The notes under the pieces: generated by a model
Told to the model about the DNA's origin: nothing
Databases searched by the model: none
The model's input: only the letters and a program-made list of their open reading frames with translations
NCBI GenBank assembly: GCA_934546985.1
Contig: CAKTEE010000005.1
Span: forward strand, 62,001 to 126,000
From: an uncultured Eubacteriales bacterium
GTDB lineage: Bacteria; Bacillota; Clostridia; Oscillospirales; Acutalibacteraceae
Length of the DNA stretch: 64,000 nt
Direction: 5' to 3'
Part shown: positions 1-8,491 of the stretch, in pieces
How positions within the stretch are numbered: the first letter of the stretch is position 1
Layout of the letters: each line of letters opens with the position of its first letter
Position numbers and translations under genes: made by a program

Positions 1-1164
1 TGTACAAGTAACCCCCAATACACGCCCGCCTGCCGTTAAGAATGTACCATCCTGATACGTTGTACCTGCATGATAAACCGTAGCACCGCTTATATTACCA
101 TCTTCTCCAAGACCGGTAATTTCAATACCTTTTTCATATTTGCCGGGGTATCCGCCGGATGCCATAATCACGCAAGCGCAGGCTTCGTCTTTCCATTCAA
201 TTTCAATTTCATCCAAAGTTCCATGAATGGTCGCAAGCATAATCTCCAACAAATCTGTTTTTAAACGCGGTAAAACTACCTGTGTTTCCGGATCTCCAAA
301 GCGACAGTTATACTCAATAACTTTTGGTCCATCTTTTGTAAGCATTAAACCAAAATAAAGGCATCCCTTAAACGGTCTTCCTTCTGCAATCATTGCATCC
401 ACGGTAGGAAGAAAAATTTCATCCATGCAGCGCTTTGCCATTGCTTCATCATAATAAGGGTTGGGGCTAATCGTTCCCATACCGCCTGTATTCGGCCCCA
501 AATCCCCGTCGAAAGCACGTTTGTGATCCATAGAGGATACCATTGGTTTTATATGTTCACCGTCTACAAAGGAAAGAACAGAAACCTCCGGCCCTGTAAT
601 AAATTCCTCAATTACCACACGCCGTCCTGAAGAACCAAATATTTTATCTTCCATAATGGAATGAATTGCATTTTTAGCATCTGAATAATCATCAGCAATC
701 ATTACGCCTTTGCCCAGTGCAAGGCCGTCAGCTTTAATAACCGCAGGGTAAATGTCACGTTTTTTTATAAAAGCCAGGGCTTCCTTCGGATCTTCAAAAA
801 CCTGATAATCTGCTGTAGGAATTCGGTATTTCTTCATTAAATTCTTGGAGAATACTTTACTGCCTTCAATCAATGCGGCTTTCGCACAGGGACCAAAAGC
901 AGGAATACCCGCTTCTTCCATTGCGTCAACCATACCGGCAACCAACGGGTCATCCGGTGCAACAACTGCGAGGTCAATTTTATTTGCCTTTGCAAATTCT
1001 ACCATTTTTCCGATATCCATAGCAGAAATATTCACACACTCTGCATCACGGGAAATTCCTCCGTTGCCGGGCGCACAATAAATTTTTTCAGCAGACGGGC
1101 TTTCTTTTAATTTTTTAATGATTGCATGTTCACGGCCACCGCCGCCAACAACCAATATATTCAT
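1..1164 (-). CDS. purD: Phosphoribosylamine-glycine ligase, C-terminus cut by window edge
   Basis: GAR synthetase, the ATP-grasp enzyme joining phosphoribosylamine and glycine in purine synthesis. The protein starts MNILVVGGGGREHAI, the family's N-terminal glycine-rich signature, and contains the ATP-grasp stretches VVIEEFITGPEVSV and DGDLGPNTGGMG plus EYNCRFGDPETQ near residue 290. About 388 residues are visible. The family is about 420 long, so only the extreme C-terminus is missing off the left edge. The ATG at 1164 follows AAGGAGG at a good distance and overlaps the stop of the upstream membrane protein by 4 bp (ATGA), indicating translational coupling. It is the last visible gene of the minus-strand purine operon. 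Confidence 0.95.
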   Translation of the reverse strand, partial: MNILVVGGGGREHAIIKKLKESPSAEKIYCAPGNGGISRDAECVNISAMDIGKMVEFAKANKIDLAVVAPDDPLVAGMVDAMEEAGIPAFGPCAKAALIEGSKVFSKNLMKKYRIPTADYQVFEDPKEALAFIKKRDIYPAVIKADGLALGKGVMIADDYSDAKNAIHSIMEDKIFGSSGRRVVIEEFITGPEVSVLSFVDGEHIKPMVSSMDHKRAFDGDLGPNTGGMGTISPNPYYDEAMAKRCMDEIFLPTVDAMIAEGRPFKGCLYFGLMLTKDGPKVIEYNCRFGDPETQVVLPRLKTDLLEIMLATIHGTLDEIEIEWKDEACACVIMASGGYPGKYEKGIEITGLGEDGNISGATVYHAGTTYQDGTFLTAGGRVLGVTCT

Positions 1165-1637
1165 GAATTATATTCCTCCTTAAATATTTTGCAGTGATAA
1201 CAATGAATTGCCGCTGAAATAATAGCGATCACTGTCATTACTGTCAGGGGGAAAGACGTAAATAACGTTAAACAACTATTTACCTGATTGATGCCTGCTA
1301 TTGTATTAATACCCATGGGTGCAATCAATCGAATCTCCAATATTCTGAAACAATCTGCACATAAGAGATATACAGCATATGCCGTACAAGATAAAACCAC
1401 AGGCATCACGCAATGCTTATGCCGAAATCTTTTCACCAACAAAGCCGCGTTTGTAATTATAATCATTACAGCAAGCAGCAGGGAACAGCTCATACTTGCG
1501 TAAGGCAAAAAGAATTCTTCTTTGAGTTCCAAAGGCAGGTATATCTTTTGCATTGCAATAACAATAATAAATAATGCTAAATATATACCACCAAAAATTA
1601 ATGATATTATATTAAGTGTTTTTACCACTTTATTCAT
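1161..1637 (-). CDS. Small four-helix membrane protein inside the purine operon
   Basis: A 158-residue protein of no family I recognise. It has about four hydrophobic segments (roughly residues 8-28, 48-68, 80-96 and 122-145), short charged loops and a basic C-terminal tail with several Cys and His residues (CYHCK). It sits 32 bp downstream of the AICAR formyltransferase gene and overlaps purD by 4 bp, so it must be transcribed with the purine genes. The ribosome-binding site is weak (AAGGGATATT, far upstream). A purine or nucleoside transporter is tempting from context, but the protein is far too small for known purine permeases. Function is unknown. Confidence 0.7.
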   Translation of the reverse strand: MNKVVKTLNIISLIFGGIYLALFIIVIAMQKIYLPLELKEEFFLPYASMSCSLLLAVMIIITNAALLVKRFRHKHCVMPVVLSCTAYAVYLLCADCFRILEIRLIAPMGINTIAGINQVNSCLTLFTSFPLTVMTVIAIISAAIHCYHCKIFKEEYNS

Positions 1638-1669
1638 CGTGATATCTAATATCCCTTCATTCTTAAAAC

Positions 1670-2854
1670 TTAATGATGGAACAAACGGATACCGTTAAAG
1701 GTCATAACAATACCATATTTATTACAAGTCATAATAACATGATCATCACGGATAGAGCCGCCCGGTTCTGCAATATACTGCACACCGGATTTATGAGCGC
1801 GTTCAATATTATCGCCAAACGGGAAAAATGCATCAGAACCCAAAGATACGCCGTTAAGCTGCTTCAGCCATTCCTTCTGTTCTTCTTTGGTAAATATTTC
1901 CGGCTTTACTTTAAAGGTATTTTCCCATACGCCATCAGCCAATACATCCATATACTCATCAGAAATATATACATCAATTGCATTATCACGGTCAGGACGG
2001 CGGATGCCATCTACAAACTGCAAACCAAGTACCTTTGGATGCTGGCGAAGCCACCAAATATCCGCCTTATTACCGGCAAGCCTTGTACAGTGAATACGGG
2101 ACTGCTGACCAGCACCAATACCAATTGCCTGACCATCCTTCGCATAGCAAACACTATTGGACTGGGTATATTTTAAAGTAATCAGCGCAATGAGTAAATC
2201 ACGCTTTGCATTCTCCGGTAAATCCTTTGTTTCTGTTACAATATTTTCAAACAGAGAATCATCAAATTTCAGTTCATTTCTTCCCTGCTCAAAGGTAATG
2301 CCGTAAATCTGTCTGCGTTCAATTGCAGCAGGAATATAATTTTCATCAATCTGGATAATATTATAGGAACCCTTACGCTTTGATTTTAAAATTTCTAACG
2401 CTTCCTGTGTGTAACCGGGCGCAATAATACCATCGGAAACTTCACGTGCAATCATCGTTGCAGTTTCCTTATCGCACACATCGGATAGCGCAATAAAATC
2501 CCCATAAGAAGACATTCTGTCCGCCCCCCTTGCGCGCGCATAGGCACACGCCAACGGCGAAAGCTCTAAATCATCTACAAAATAGATTTTTTTTAATGTA
2601 TCGGAAAGCGGAACGCCAACCGCCGCACCGGCAGGCGAAACGTGCTTGAAAGAAGTTGCCGCAGGCAAACCAGTCGCCTGTTTCAGCTCTTTTACCAACT
2701 GCCAGCCATTGAAGGCATCCATAAAGTTAATATACCCCGGCCTGCCGTTAAGGACCGTAATAGGCAAATCCCCATTTTCCATATAAATACGCGCCGGTTT
2801 CTGGTTAGGGTTACAGCCATATTTCAATTCCAGTTCGTTTGCCAAAACAATCAT
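1670..2854 (-). CDS. purH: AICAR formyltransferase, stand-alone domain
   Basis: Transfers the formyl group from 10-formyl-THF to AICAR, the penultimate step of IMP synthesis. The 394-residue protein corresponds only to the C-terminal formyltransferase domain of the usual bifunctional PurH of about 510 residues. Visible signatures are ELKYGCNPNQKPA, the catalytic region SFKHVSPAGAAVG, and the C-terminal AEPGGSIRDD and GIRLFHH. The N-terminal MGS-like IMP cyclohydrolase domain is absent, and the next gene upstream supplies that activity as a different protein family. The ATG follows AAGGAAAGG closely, and the family's normal sequence begins within about ten residues, supporting the start. The symbol purH is used loosely; the stand-alone form has also been called PurV. 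Confidence 0.92.
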   Translation of the reverse strand: MIVLANELELKYGCNPNQKPARIYMENGDLPITVLNGRPGYINFMDAFNGWQLVKELKQATGLPAATSFKHVSPAGAAVGVPLSDTLKKIYFVDDLELSPLACAYARARGADRMSSYGDFIALSDVCDKETATMIAREVSDGIIAPGYTQEALEILKSKRKGSYNIIQIDENYIPAAIERRQIYGITFEQGRNELKFDDSLFENIVTETKDLPENAKRDLLIALITLKYTQSNSVCYAKDGQAIGIGAGQQSRIHCTRLAGNKADIWWLRQHPKVLGLQFVDGIRRPDRDNAIDVYISDEYMDVLADGVWENTFKVKPEIFTKEEQKEWLKQLNGVSLGSDAFFPFGDNIERAHKSGVQYIAEPGGSIRDDHVIMTCNKYGIVMTFNGIRLFHH

Positions 2855-2875
2855 CCTTTCCTTATACGCGCTATA

Positions 2876-3598
2876 CTAATCCTGCGTGCAGTTTTTATTG
2901 ATAATTCTGGTTTCTGTTTTACCGTCTTCCAGCGAAATATAACGTACAAATAAACTGACTTTATTCGCTTCATTCAGATTCTGCCAAATGGTATTGGTAT
3001 ACTCATCAATATTATCAGATACAGATACAAGTTCGGGCTCACCTTCAAAAGAAGGAATCGGGTTGCCGTCACAGCGATAAGTATGAATAAACCTTCCCTC
3101 GCCCGCTATTGGCTGGCTGTATTCGTAAAAGAAACGTTCACAGGATTCCCCATTTCCGTTTGCAGACTTTAAAATAGAAAGTTTATAGGCGTATTCTCCG
3201 CCGCAAATATTCATGATTCCGGAAATACGGGGCGTCCAGTTCGGTTCGTCCGGTTCAAACTTACGGGTACGCAGGGCTTCCTCAAAGGTTTTGCCATCTT
3301 TCAGATAATCATAAATGGTATCTGTCTGATCGCCGTTCGTTACAATAGTCTGACCGTTAAAAACACGGACAGGCGCATAGATAATCAAACTGGGATCTAC
3401 CAGCTTGGAAGGGTCAAACGCCTGTGTGCGGATTCCGTCGTCATTCTCTACGAAAACACGGTTTCTGCTGTTTTCACTCCTGCCCATAATGAAATAAGCG
3501 GTAACAGCATGCTTTCCATCCGCGCTTTTTCCAATGATAATACCACGCCCGGGATACGCGTTGTTTTTCAATAATTCTGAAATTGAAGTTATTTTCAC
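2876..3598 (-). CDS. purO: IMP cyclohydrolase, archaeal PurO-like family
   Basis: Predicted to close the ring of FAICAR to give IMP. The 240-residue sequence resembles the PurO/IMP cyclohydrolase family first known from archaea: an N-terminal YPGRGIIIGKSADG with Ntn-hydrolase-like character, then YFIMGRSENSRNRVF and the central FEPDEPNWTPRISG. It is unrelated to the N-terminal domain of bacterial PurH. Position is strong support, since it lies between purN and a PurH lacking this activity. Translation starts at a GTG that overlaps the purN stop (GTGA), with GGAGG seven bases upstream. The family call is by recognition of conserved stretches, not by search. Confidence 0.85.
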   Translation of the reverse strand: MKITSISELLKNNAYPGRGIIIGKSADGKHAVTAYFIMGRSENSRNRVFVENDDGIRTQAFDPSKLVDPSLIIYAPVRVFNGQTIVTNGDQTDTIYDYLKDGKTFEEALRTRKFEPDEPNWTPRISGIMNICGGEYAYKLSILKSANGNGESCERFFYEYSQPIAGEGRFIHTYRCDGNPIPSFEGEPELVSVSDNIDEYTNTIWQNLNEANKVSLFVRYISLEDGKTETRIINKNCTQD

Positions 3599-4236
3599 TG
3601 TATTTCCTCCTCTGATATAATTTCCGTCCTATTGCCATTCACATGGATTCTCCCTTCGCAGAACAACGAGACTGCCTGCGGTAAAATCTTCCATTCCGCC
3701 TGCTCCATTACCCTGCGCTGTAAAATTTCAGGCGTATCCCCTGACTGAATTGCTACAGCTTTTTGCAGGATAATCGCACCGCCGTCCGGAATATTATTTA
3801 CAAAATGCACCGTAGCACCAGTAACTTTCACACCATAGGAAAGCGCGGCTTCATGTACCCGTAAGCCATAATATCCTTTTCCGCAGAAAGAAGGAATCAG
3901 CGCAGGATGAACATTGATAATTCGGTTCGCATATCGATCCGTTACTGACGAACCCAAAATCGACATAAATCCCGCAAGTACAATTAAGTCAGCTCTGCAT
4001 TCCTGTAAAACCGCAAGCAGTACGGCGTCATATTCTTCAGCAGACGCATAAAGCTTCCGTGCAACTGTTTTTGCCTCAATTCCCGCCCGGCGCGCACGTT
4101 CCAAAGCAAAAGCGCCCTCTTTACTGGAAATTACGCATGTAATCTTTCCATTTTTAATTTTACCAGCGTGCTGTGCATCAATCAGCGCCTGTAAATTTGT
4201 CCCGCCGCCGGAAACCAGAACCACTATTCTCAGCAT
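3595..4236 (-). CDS. purN: Phosphoribosylglycinamide formyltransferase 1
   Basis: Formylates GAR using 10-formyl-THF. The 213-residue protein begins LRIVVLVSGGGTNLQALID, has the LVLAGFMSIL region and the catalytic NVHPALIPSF stretch with Asn and His, then GATVHFVNNIPDGGAIILQ with the catalytic Asp. It is of normal length for the family. The ATG at 4236 lies within the 3' end of purM (7 bp overlap), with AGGTG upstream, and the gene's stop overlaps the start of the IMP cyclohydrolase gene. Co-translation across purM-purN-cyclohydrolase is therefore likely. Confidence 0.95.
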   Translation of the reverse strand: MLRIVVLVSGGGTNLQALIDAQHAGKIKNGKITCVISSKEGAFALERARRAGIEAKTVARKLYASAEEYDAVLLAVLQECRADLIVLAGFMSILGSSVTDRYANRIINVHPALIPSFCGKGYYGLRVHEAALSYGVKVTGATVHFVNNIPDGGAIILQKAVAIQSGDTPEILQRRVMEQAEWKILPQAVSLFCEGRIHVNGNRTEIISEEEIQ

Positions 4237-5264
4237 ATTTCCACACCTGCTTCGCCGGAAGCAACCTGCCCAACAATAAATGCATTTTCACCCGCAGCAG
4301 TCAAAATCCTAACCGCTTCATCTGCCTGCTCCGGTGCAACAGCAATACAAAGCCCCATACCCATATTAAAGGTATTAAACATATCGCGTTCCGGAACATT
4401 GCCAATCTTCTGCATATATTCAAAAATCGGGAGAACCGGAACATTGGTTTTTTCAATTACCGCCTTTTGATCTTTTTGGAGCATTCTCGGAATATTTTCA
4501 TAGAAACCGCCGCCAGTAATATGAGAAACCGCATGAACATCACATTTGCTGATTAACTCCAAAAGCGGCTTTACATAGATTTTCGTGGGGGTCAGAAGTT
4601 CTTCTCCCAACGTTTTCCCAAAATCCGGCATAAAACTGCGCAGGTTTGTTTCATTAACATTAAACAGCTTACGCACCAGAGAAAAGCCATTGGAATGAAT
4701 ACCGGAGGATGCAACACCAATTAGTGCGTCGCCCGCTTTCACCTTACTGCCGTCAATGATTTTATCCTTATCTACAATACCTACATTAAAACCGGCAAGG
4801 TCATATTCATCTTCAGGATAAAAGCCCGGCATTTCCGCAGTTTCACCGCCAATTAATGCACAGCCCGCCTGAACGCATCCTTCAGCAACGCCGGCAACAA
4901 TTTGTTCCACACGTTCCGGCACATTTTTGCCAACCGCGATATAATCAAGGAAAAATAATGGTTTTGCGCCGCCGCACACAACATCATTTACACACATTGC
5001 AACACAGTCAATACCCACAGTATCATGTTTGTCCATCAAAAAAGCAATTTTTAATTTTGTTCCGACACCGTCAGTTCCGGAAACCAGAACAGGGCGAGTC
5101 ATACCTGTTAAATCCAACTCAAAAAGACCGCCAAATCCGCCGAGACCGGATAAAACACCCGGAACAACGGTACGCGCCACATGGGATTTCATTAATTCAA
5201 CCGCACGGTAACCGGCGGTTACGTCTACGCCAGCGGCTTTATAACTGTCGCTAAAGCTTTTCAT
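4230..5264 (-). CDS. purM: Phosphoribosylformylglycinamidine cyclo-ligase
   Basis: AIR synthetase, ATP-dependent closure of the imidazole ring. The 344-residue protein shows YKAAGVDVTAGYRAV at the N-terminus, LVSGTDGVGTKLKIA (nucleotide and substrate contacts), MCVNDVVCGGAKPLFFLDY, GETAEMPGFY and HITGGGFYENIPRM, all hallmarks of PurM. Length is typical. GGAGG stands upstream of the ATG. It is 21 bp downstream of purF and overlaps purN. Confidence 0.96.
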   Translation of the reverse strand: MKSFSDSYKAAGVDVTAGYRAVELMKSHVARTVVPGVLSGLGGFGGLFELDLTGMTRPVLVSGTDGVGTKLKIAFLMDKHDTVGIDCVAMCVNDVVCGGAKPLFFLDYIAVGKNVPERVEQIVAGVAEGCVQAGCALIGGETAEMPGFYPEDEYDLAGFNVGIVDKDKIIDGSKVKAGDALIGVASSGIHSNGFSLVRKLFNVNETNLRSFMPDFGKTLGEELLTPTKIYVKPLLELISKCDVHAVSHITGGGFYENIPRMLQKDQKAVIEKTNVPVLPIFEYMQKIGNVPERDMFNTFNMGMGLCIAVAPEQADEAVRILTAAGENAFIVGQVASGEAGVEIC

Positions 5265-5285
5265 AAACTGCCTCCAACTAATATA

Positions 5286-6710
5286 TTACTTATTTTTTAC
5301 AATTTTTTGATTAAATTTATCCACAGGAACTTCTCCGGGGATATCCACCGGATAAATACCGGTAAAACAACCATTGCAGAAATCACAAGTTGATTCCGGC
5401 GCAATCTGCATTAAATCCTCTAATTCCAAATAGGCAAGAGAATCGGCGCCAATGCTCTTGCAGATTTCATCAATAGACATACGGCATGCAATCAGCTTGT
5501 CCCGTGAATCAATATCCGTACCGAAATAGCATGGATGCATAAACGGCGGAGAAGAAATACGGACATGTACCTCCGTTGCACCAGCCTTGCGCAGCAGTTC
5601 AACGATATGTGCGCTGGTGGTACCGCGGACAATAGAGTCATCAATCATAACCACTCGTTTTCCCTTTACAGCAGCGGCAAGCGGGTTAAGCTTGATTTTA
5701 ACAGAACGTTCCCGGCGTATCTGCGAATCCTGAATAAAGGTTCTGCCGACATAACGGTTTTTTATAAAACCAGTCCCATAAGGGATACCGGATTCATTTG
5801 CATAACCCAATGCCGCGTCAAGACCGGAATCAGGAACACCAATAACAATGTCTGCATCCACAGGCGTTCTTTTCGCCAAAAACGCGCCGGCCTTTTGGCG
5901 TGCCATATGAACGCTTGCGCCGTCAATCACAGAGTCTGGACGGGCAACATAAACATGCTCAAAAATACACAGAGATGATTTTGTACATTCCATTCCACGA
6001 AGGCTCTTCATTCCGTTTTCATCTACCAGAATAATTTCTCCCGGTTCAACATCACGGACAAACTCAGCGCCTATGCTGTCAAACGCACAGGTTTCTGAAG
6101 CAAATACATAGCTTTCCCCTAACTTACCCATGCAGAGCGGGCGAAAACCATGAGGGTCACGGCAGGCAATCAATTTTCTCGGTGACATCAAAACAAGAGA
6201 ATAAGCGCCTTCAATTTTGGCCATCGCTTCTTTTAAAGCCGCTTCAATTGAACCGCTTTTCAGACGGGCACGGGCAATCAGGTAAGCTACCAGTTCTAAA
6301 TCGCTTGAAGTCTGAAAAATAGCGCCGCCCTGTTCCAATTCTTTTCTAATTTCATGTGTATTCACAAGCGTACCATTACAGGCGATTGCAATCGTCCCTT
6401 TTACATAACGCATTACCAGCGGCTGATTATTTGCACGCTCTGTCTCATTGCTCGGAGAATAGCGAACATGCCCAATAGCAATATCGCCGCTGCCAAGCTC
6501 TGCAAGGCTCTTTTCATCAAATACATCAGGAACCAAGCCAAGGTCTTTATGTACTTTCATAACGCCGGAATCGTTAATAGCGATTCCGCAACTGTTCTGC
6601 CCCCTATGCTGAAGGGCATACAGGGCTAAATAAGTTTCATGCGCAATACTGCGCCCATCATTATTATAAATGCCGAAAACTCCGCATTCTTCATGGATTT
6701 GATCAAACAT
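5286..6710 (-). CDS. purF: Amidophosphoribosyltransferase
   Basis: Commits PRPP to purine synthesis by glutamine-dependent amination. The 474-residue protein starts MFDQIHEECGVFGIYN: Cys9 would become the N-terminal nucleophile after removal of an eight-residue propeptide, as in the Bacillus-type enzyme. The glutaminase domain has ALQHRGQNSCGIA. The phosphoribosyltransferase domain contains the PRPP loop RVVMIDDSIVRGTT. The C-terminal CDFCNGCFTG and other Cys residues fit the iron-sulfur (4Fe-4S), oxygen-labile form. Start supported by GAGGGG eight bases upstream. It lies 19 bp after purE in the operon. Confidence 0.96.
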   Translation of the reverse strand: MFDQIHEECGVFGIYNNDGRSIAHETYLALYALQHRGQNSCGIAINDSGVMKVHKDLGLVPDVFDEKSLAELGSGDIAIGHVRYSPSNETERANNQPLVMRYVKGTIAIACNGTLVNTHEIRKELEQGGAIFQTSSDLELVAYLIARARLKSGSIEAALKEAMAKIEGAYSLVLMSPRKLIACRDPHGFRPLCMGKLGESYVFASETCAFDSIGAEFVRDVEPGEIILVDENGMKSLRGMECTKSSLCIFEHVYVARPDSVIDGASVHMARQKAGAFLAKRTPVDADIVIGVPDSGLDAALGYANESGIPYGTGFIKNRYVGRTFIQDSQIRRERSVKIKLNPLAAAVKGKRVVMIDDSIVRGTTSAHIVELLRKAGATEVHVRISSPPFMHPCYFGTDIDSRDKLIACRMSIDEICKSIGADSLAYLELEDLMQIAPESTCDFCNGCFTGIYPVDIPGEVPVDKFNQKIVKNK

Positions 6711-6729
6711 ACTCAGTACCCCTCACATT

Positions 6730-7233
6730 TTACATTTCAACAATTTTTTCCTGAAGAAGCTCATCTTTCTTTACAACTTCCTCATTCATATTTATCTTCA
6801 TTTGTGCGAGTTTTTGCGCCAGTTCATCATCATTGACTGCAAGAATCTGTACGGCCAGCAATGCCGCGTTTGCTGCACCGTCGATTGCTACTGTGGCTAC
6901 AGGAACACCAGAAGGCATCTGTACCGTGGCAAGAAGTGCATCTAAGCCATCTAAAGTGGAGGATTTCACTGGAATCCCAATAACCGGAAGAACCGTATGC
7001 GCTGCAAGCACACCTGCAAGATGAGCCGCTTTACCCGCCGCTGCAATAATAACGCCAAATCCATTTTCTTTCGCACTGGATGCAAAGGCGGAAGCAAGTG
7101 CCGGAGTTCTGTGCGCAGACATAACATGCGCTTCGCAGGGAACGCCGAACTCTTTCAGTTTTTTTACTGCCGGAGCCACCACCGGTAAATCACTGTCACT
7201 GCCCATAATAATTGCGACTTTTTTCTTTTCCAT
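6730..7233 (-). CDS. purE: 5-(carboxyamino)imidazole ribonucleotide mutase
   Basis: Class I PurE, moving the carboxylate of N5-CAIR to give CAIR. The 167-residue protein opens KVAIIMGSDSDLPVV and has HVMSAHRTPALASAF, IIAAAGKAAHLAGV, GIPVKSSTLDGLDALL and QMPSGVPVATVAIDGAANAALLA, the full set of family motifs. The ATG at 7233 is chosen because TGAGGT lies seven bases upstream; an in-frame TTG 18 bases earlier falls before that site. It is the first gene of the purine operon and lies directly behind a terminator-like leader hairpin. No purK is seen in the window. Confidence 0.95.
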   Translation of the reverse strand: MEKKKVAIIMGSDSDLPVVAPAVKKLKEFGVPCEAHVMSAHRTPALASAFASSAKENGFGVIIAAAGKAAHLAGVLAAHTVLPVIGIPVKSSTLDGLDALLATVQMPSGVPVATVAIDGAANAALLAVQILAVNDDELAQKLAQMKINMNEEVVKKDELLQEKIVEM

Positions 7234-7248
7234 AACTGATACCTCACA

Positions 7249-7300
7249 CAAAAATTATAAAAAATTAATACGGCTGCGGGGCAAGAAAGCCGCGCAGCCG
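7249..7300 (-). terminator. Terminator-like hairpin in the purE leader (probable attenuator)
   Basis: Read on the minus strand, CGGCTGCG pairs with CGCAGCCG (arms at 7293-7300 and 7271-7278), with an inner GGC/GCC stem, followed by the U-rich TATTAATTTTTTATAATTTTT. It sits between the predicted promoter at 7423-7451 and the purE ATG at 7233, so termination here would switch the whole operon off. A complementary segment upstream (7389-7400) can pair with the loop and 3' arm. Confidence 0.7.
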
Positions 7301-7416
7301 CTGAATTTATGATACAACTATCCTATGGATAAAAATATTAGAACCAGAACGGCAATTCAATTTTTGATATAAAAATACGTTATCCACTGCTTTACCCCGC
7401 CTTGATTCAACTAATA
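7301..7416 (-). promoter_or_regulatory. Structured 5' leader of the purine operon with possible antiterminator
   Basis: The leader RNA contains GCGGGGUAAAGC (7389-7400), which can pair with GCUUUCUUGCCCCGC inside the terminator hairpin: GCGGGG with CCCCGC and AAAGC with GCUUU, separated by a small internal loop. The two structures exclude each other. A second long-range stem of 8 bp (7380-7387 with 7325-7332, one wobble pair) and an A/U hairpin lie between. The purine-riboswitch core sequences are not present, and I recognise no known riboswitch. Confidence 0.5.
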
Positions 7417-7422
7417 ATTTCT

Positions 7423-7451
7423 ATTTTATTTCATTTTGATATAAATTTCAA
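7423..7451 (-). promoter_or_regulatory. Predicted promoter of the purine operon
   Basis: On the minus strand a -35 TTGAAA (7446-7451) and a -10 TAAAAT (7423-7428) are 17 bp apart. Transcription would start near 7416, giving a leader of about 180 nt before purE. Confidence 0.6.
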
Positions 7452-7537
7452 GCAAGAGCGTCATAAACCGGCAAAAACAGGGATATTACAAAGGAAACCG
7501 TTTATAGCTCCCGCATTTTTATTGATTTTGCATAATT

Positions 7538-8467
7538 TTATTGTTCTTTGAATAATTCCTTGACAGATGTTGCAAGCCCTGCAAGGGATTGAATATCTGA
7601 CGGAACAATGATTTTGGTTGCTTTACCGTCAGCCGCTTTCTCAAATGCTTCCAGACTCTTAATTGCAAGCACCTGCTGTGTTGGATTGGATTCATTCAGA
7701 TATTTAATGCCCTCTGCATACGCTTTCTGGACATTAATCAACGCCTGTGCCTGACCTTCCGCTTCACGGATTGTCGCTTCTTTTACCGCCTCCGCATGAA
7801 GGATTGCCGCCTGTTTTTCACCCTCAGCATAAAGAATTTGGGATTCCTTCTGCCCTTCGGCTACCAGAATCTTACTGCTCTTTTCACCTTCAGCGCGCAG
7901 AATAACCTCACGGCGCTCACGTTCCGCTTTCATCTGCTTTTCCATGGCATCCTGAATTTCACGCGGCGGAATAATATTTTTCAATTCAACACGATTCACT
8001 TTAATTCCCCATGGATCAGTAGCTTCATCCAAAATAACGCGGATTTTACTGTTGATTGTATCACGGGATGTCAGCGTATGATCCAGTTCCAAATCGCCGA
8101 TGATGTTACGCAGTGTTGTTGCGGTCAGATTCTCAATCGCCGCAATCGGGTTTTCAACGCCGTAAGTGTAAAGCTTAGGGTCTGTAATCTGGAAAAATAC
8201 GATTGTATCAATCTGCATTGTAACGTTATCTTTTGTAATAACAGGCTGAGGCGGAAAATCTACAACCTGCTCCTTGAGGGAAACAATCTTTGCAATCCGC
8301 TCAACAAACGGGATTTTAAAATGCGGGCCTGTTGTCCATGTTGCACTGTATGCGCCTAAACGTTCAATGATATAGGTTTTTGACTGCGGTACCAGCTTAA
8401 TATTGGAAATGAACACCAATATCACAACAACTGCTAAAATCGTTAATGTAAGCACTATCGGATCCAT
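7538..8467 (-). CDS. SPFH/stomatin-like membrane protease-associated protein
   Basis: A 309-residue slipin/QmcA-type protein. Residues 5-25 form an N-terminal membrane anchor, followed by the band-7 domain starting near VPQSKTYIIERLGAY, with DFPPQPVITKDNVTMQIDTI and the conserved WGIKVNRVELKNI, then an alanine/glutamate-rich coiled coil (roughly 180-260) with AEGEK/AEGQ repeats. The family forms oligomeric membrane scaffolds and partners with NfeD proteins; here the NfeD gene is immediately upstream, 24 bp away. GGAGG precedes the ATG. Role in membrane organisation is inferred from the family. Confidence 0.92.
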   Translation of the reverse strand: MDPIVLTLTILAVVVILVFISNIKLVPQSKTYIIERLGAYSATWTTGPHFKIPFVERIAKIVSLKEQVVDFPPQPVITKDNVTMQIDTIVFFQITDPKLYTYGVENPIAAIENLTATTLRNIIGDLELDHTLTSRDTINSKIRVILDEATDPWGIKVNRVELKNIIPPREIQDAMEKQMKAERERREVILRAEGEKSSKILVAEGQKESQILYAEGEKQAAILHAEAVKEATIREAEGQAQALINVQKAYAEGIKYLNESNPTQQVLAIKSLEAFEKAADGKATKIIVPSDIQSLAGLATSVKELFKEQ

Positions 8468-8491
8468 AATATATTCCTCCCTGCTCTTTCT

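Noticed and set aside
7300..7420. Guanine/adenine riboswitch upstream of purE
   Set aside because: The conserved loop and junction sequences of that class are not present, and the stems do not fit its three-way junction.
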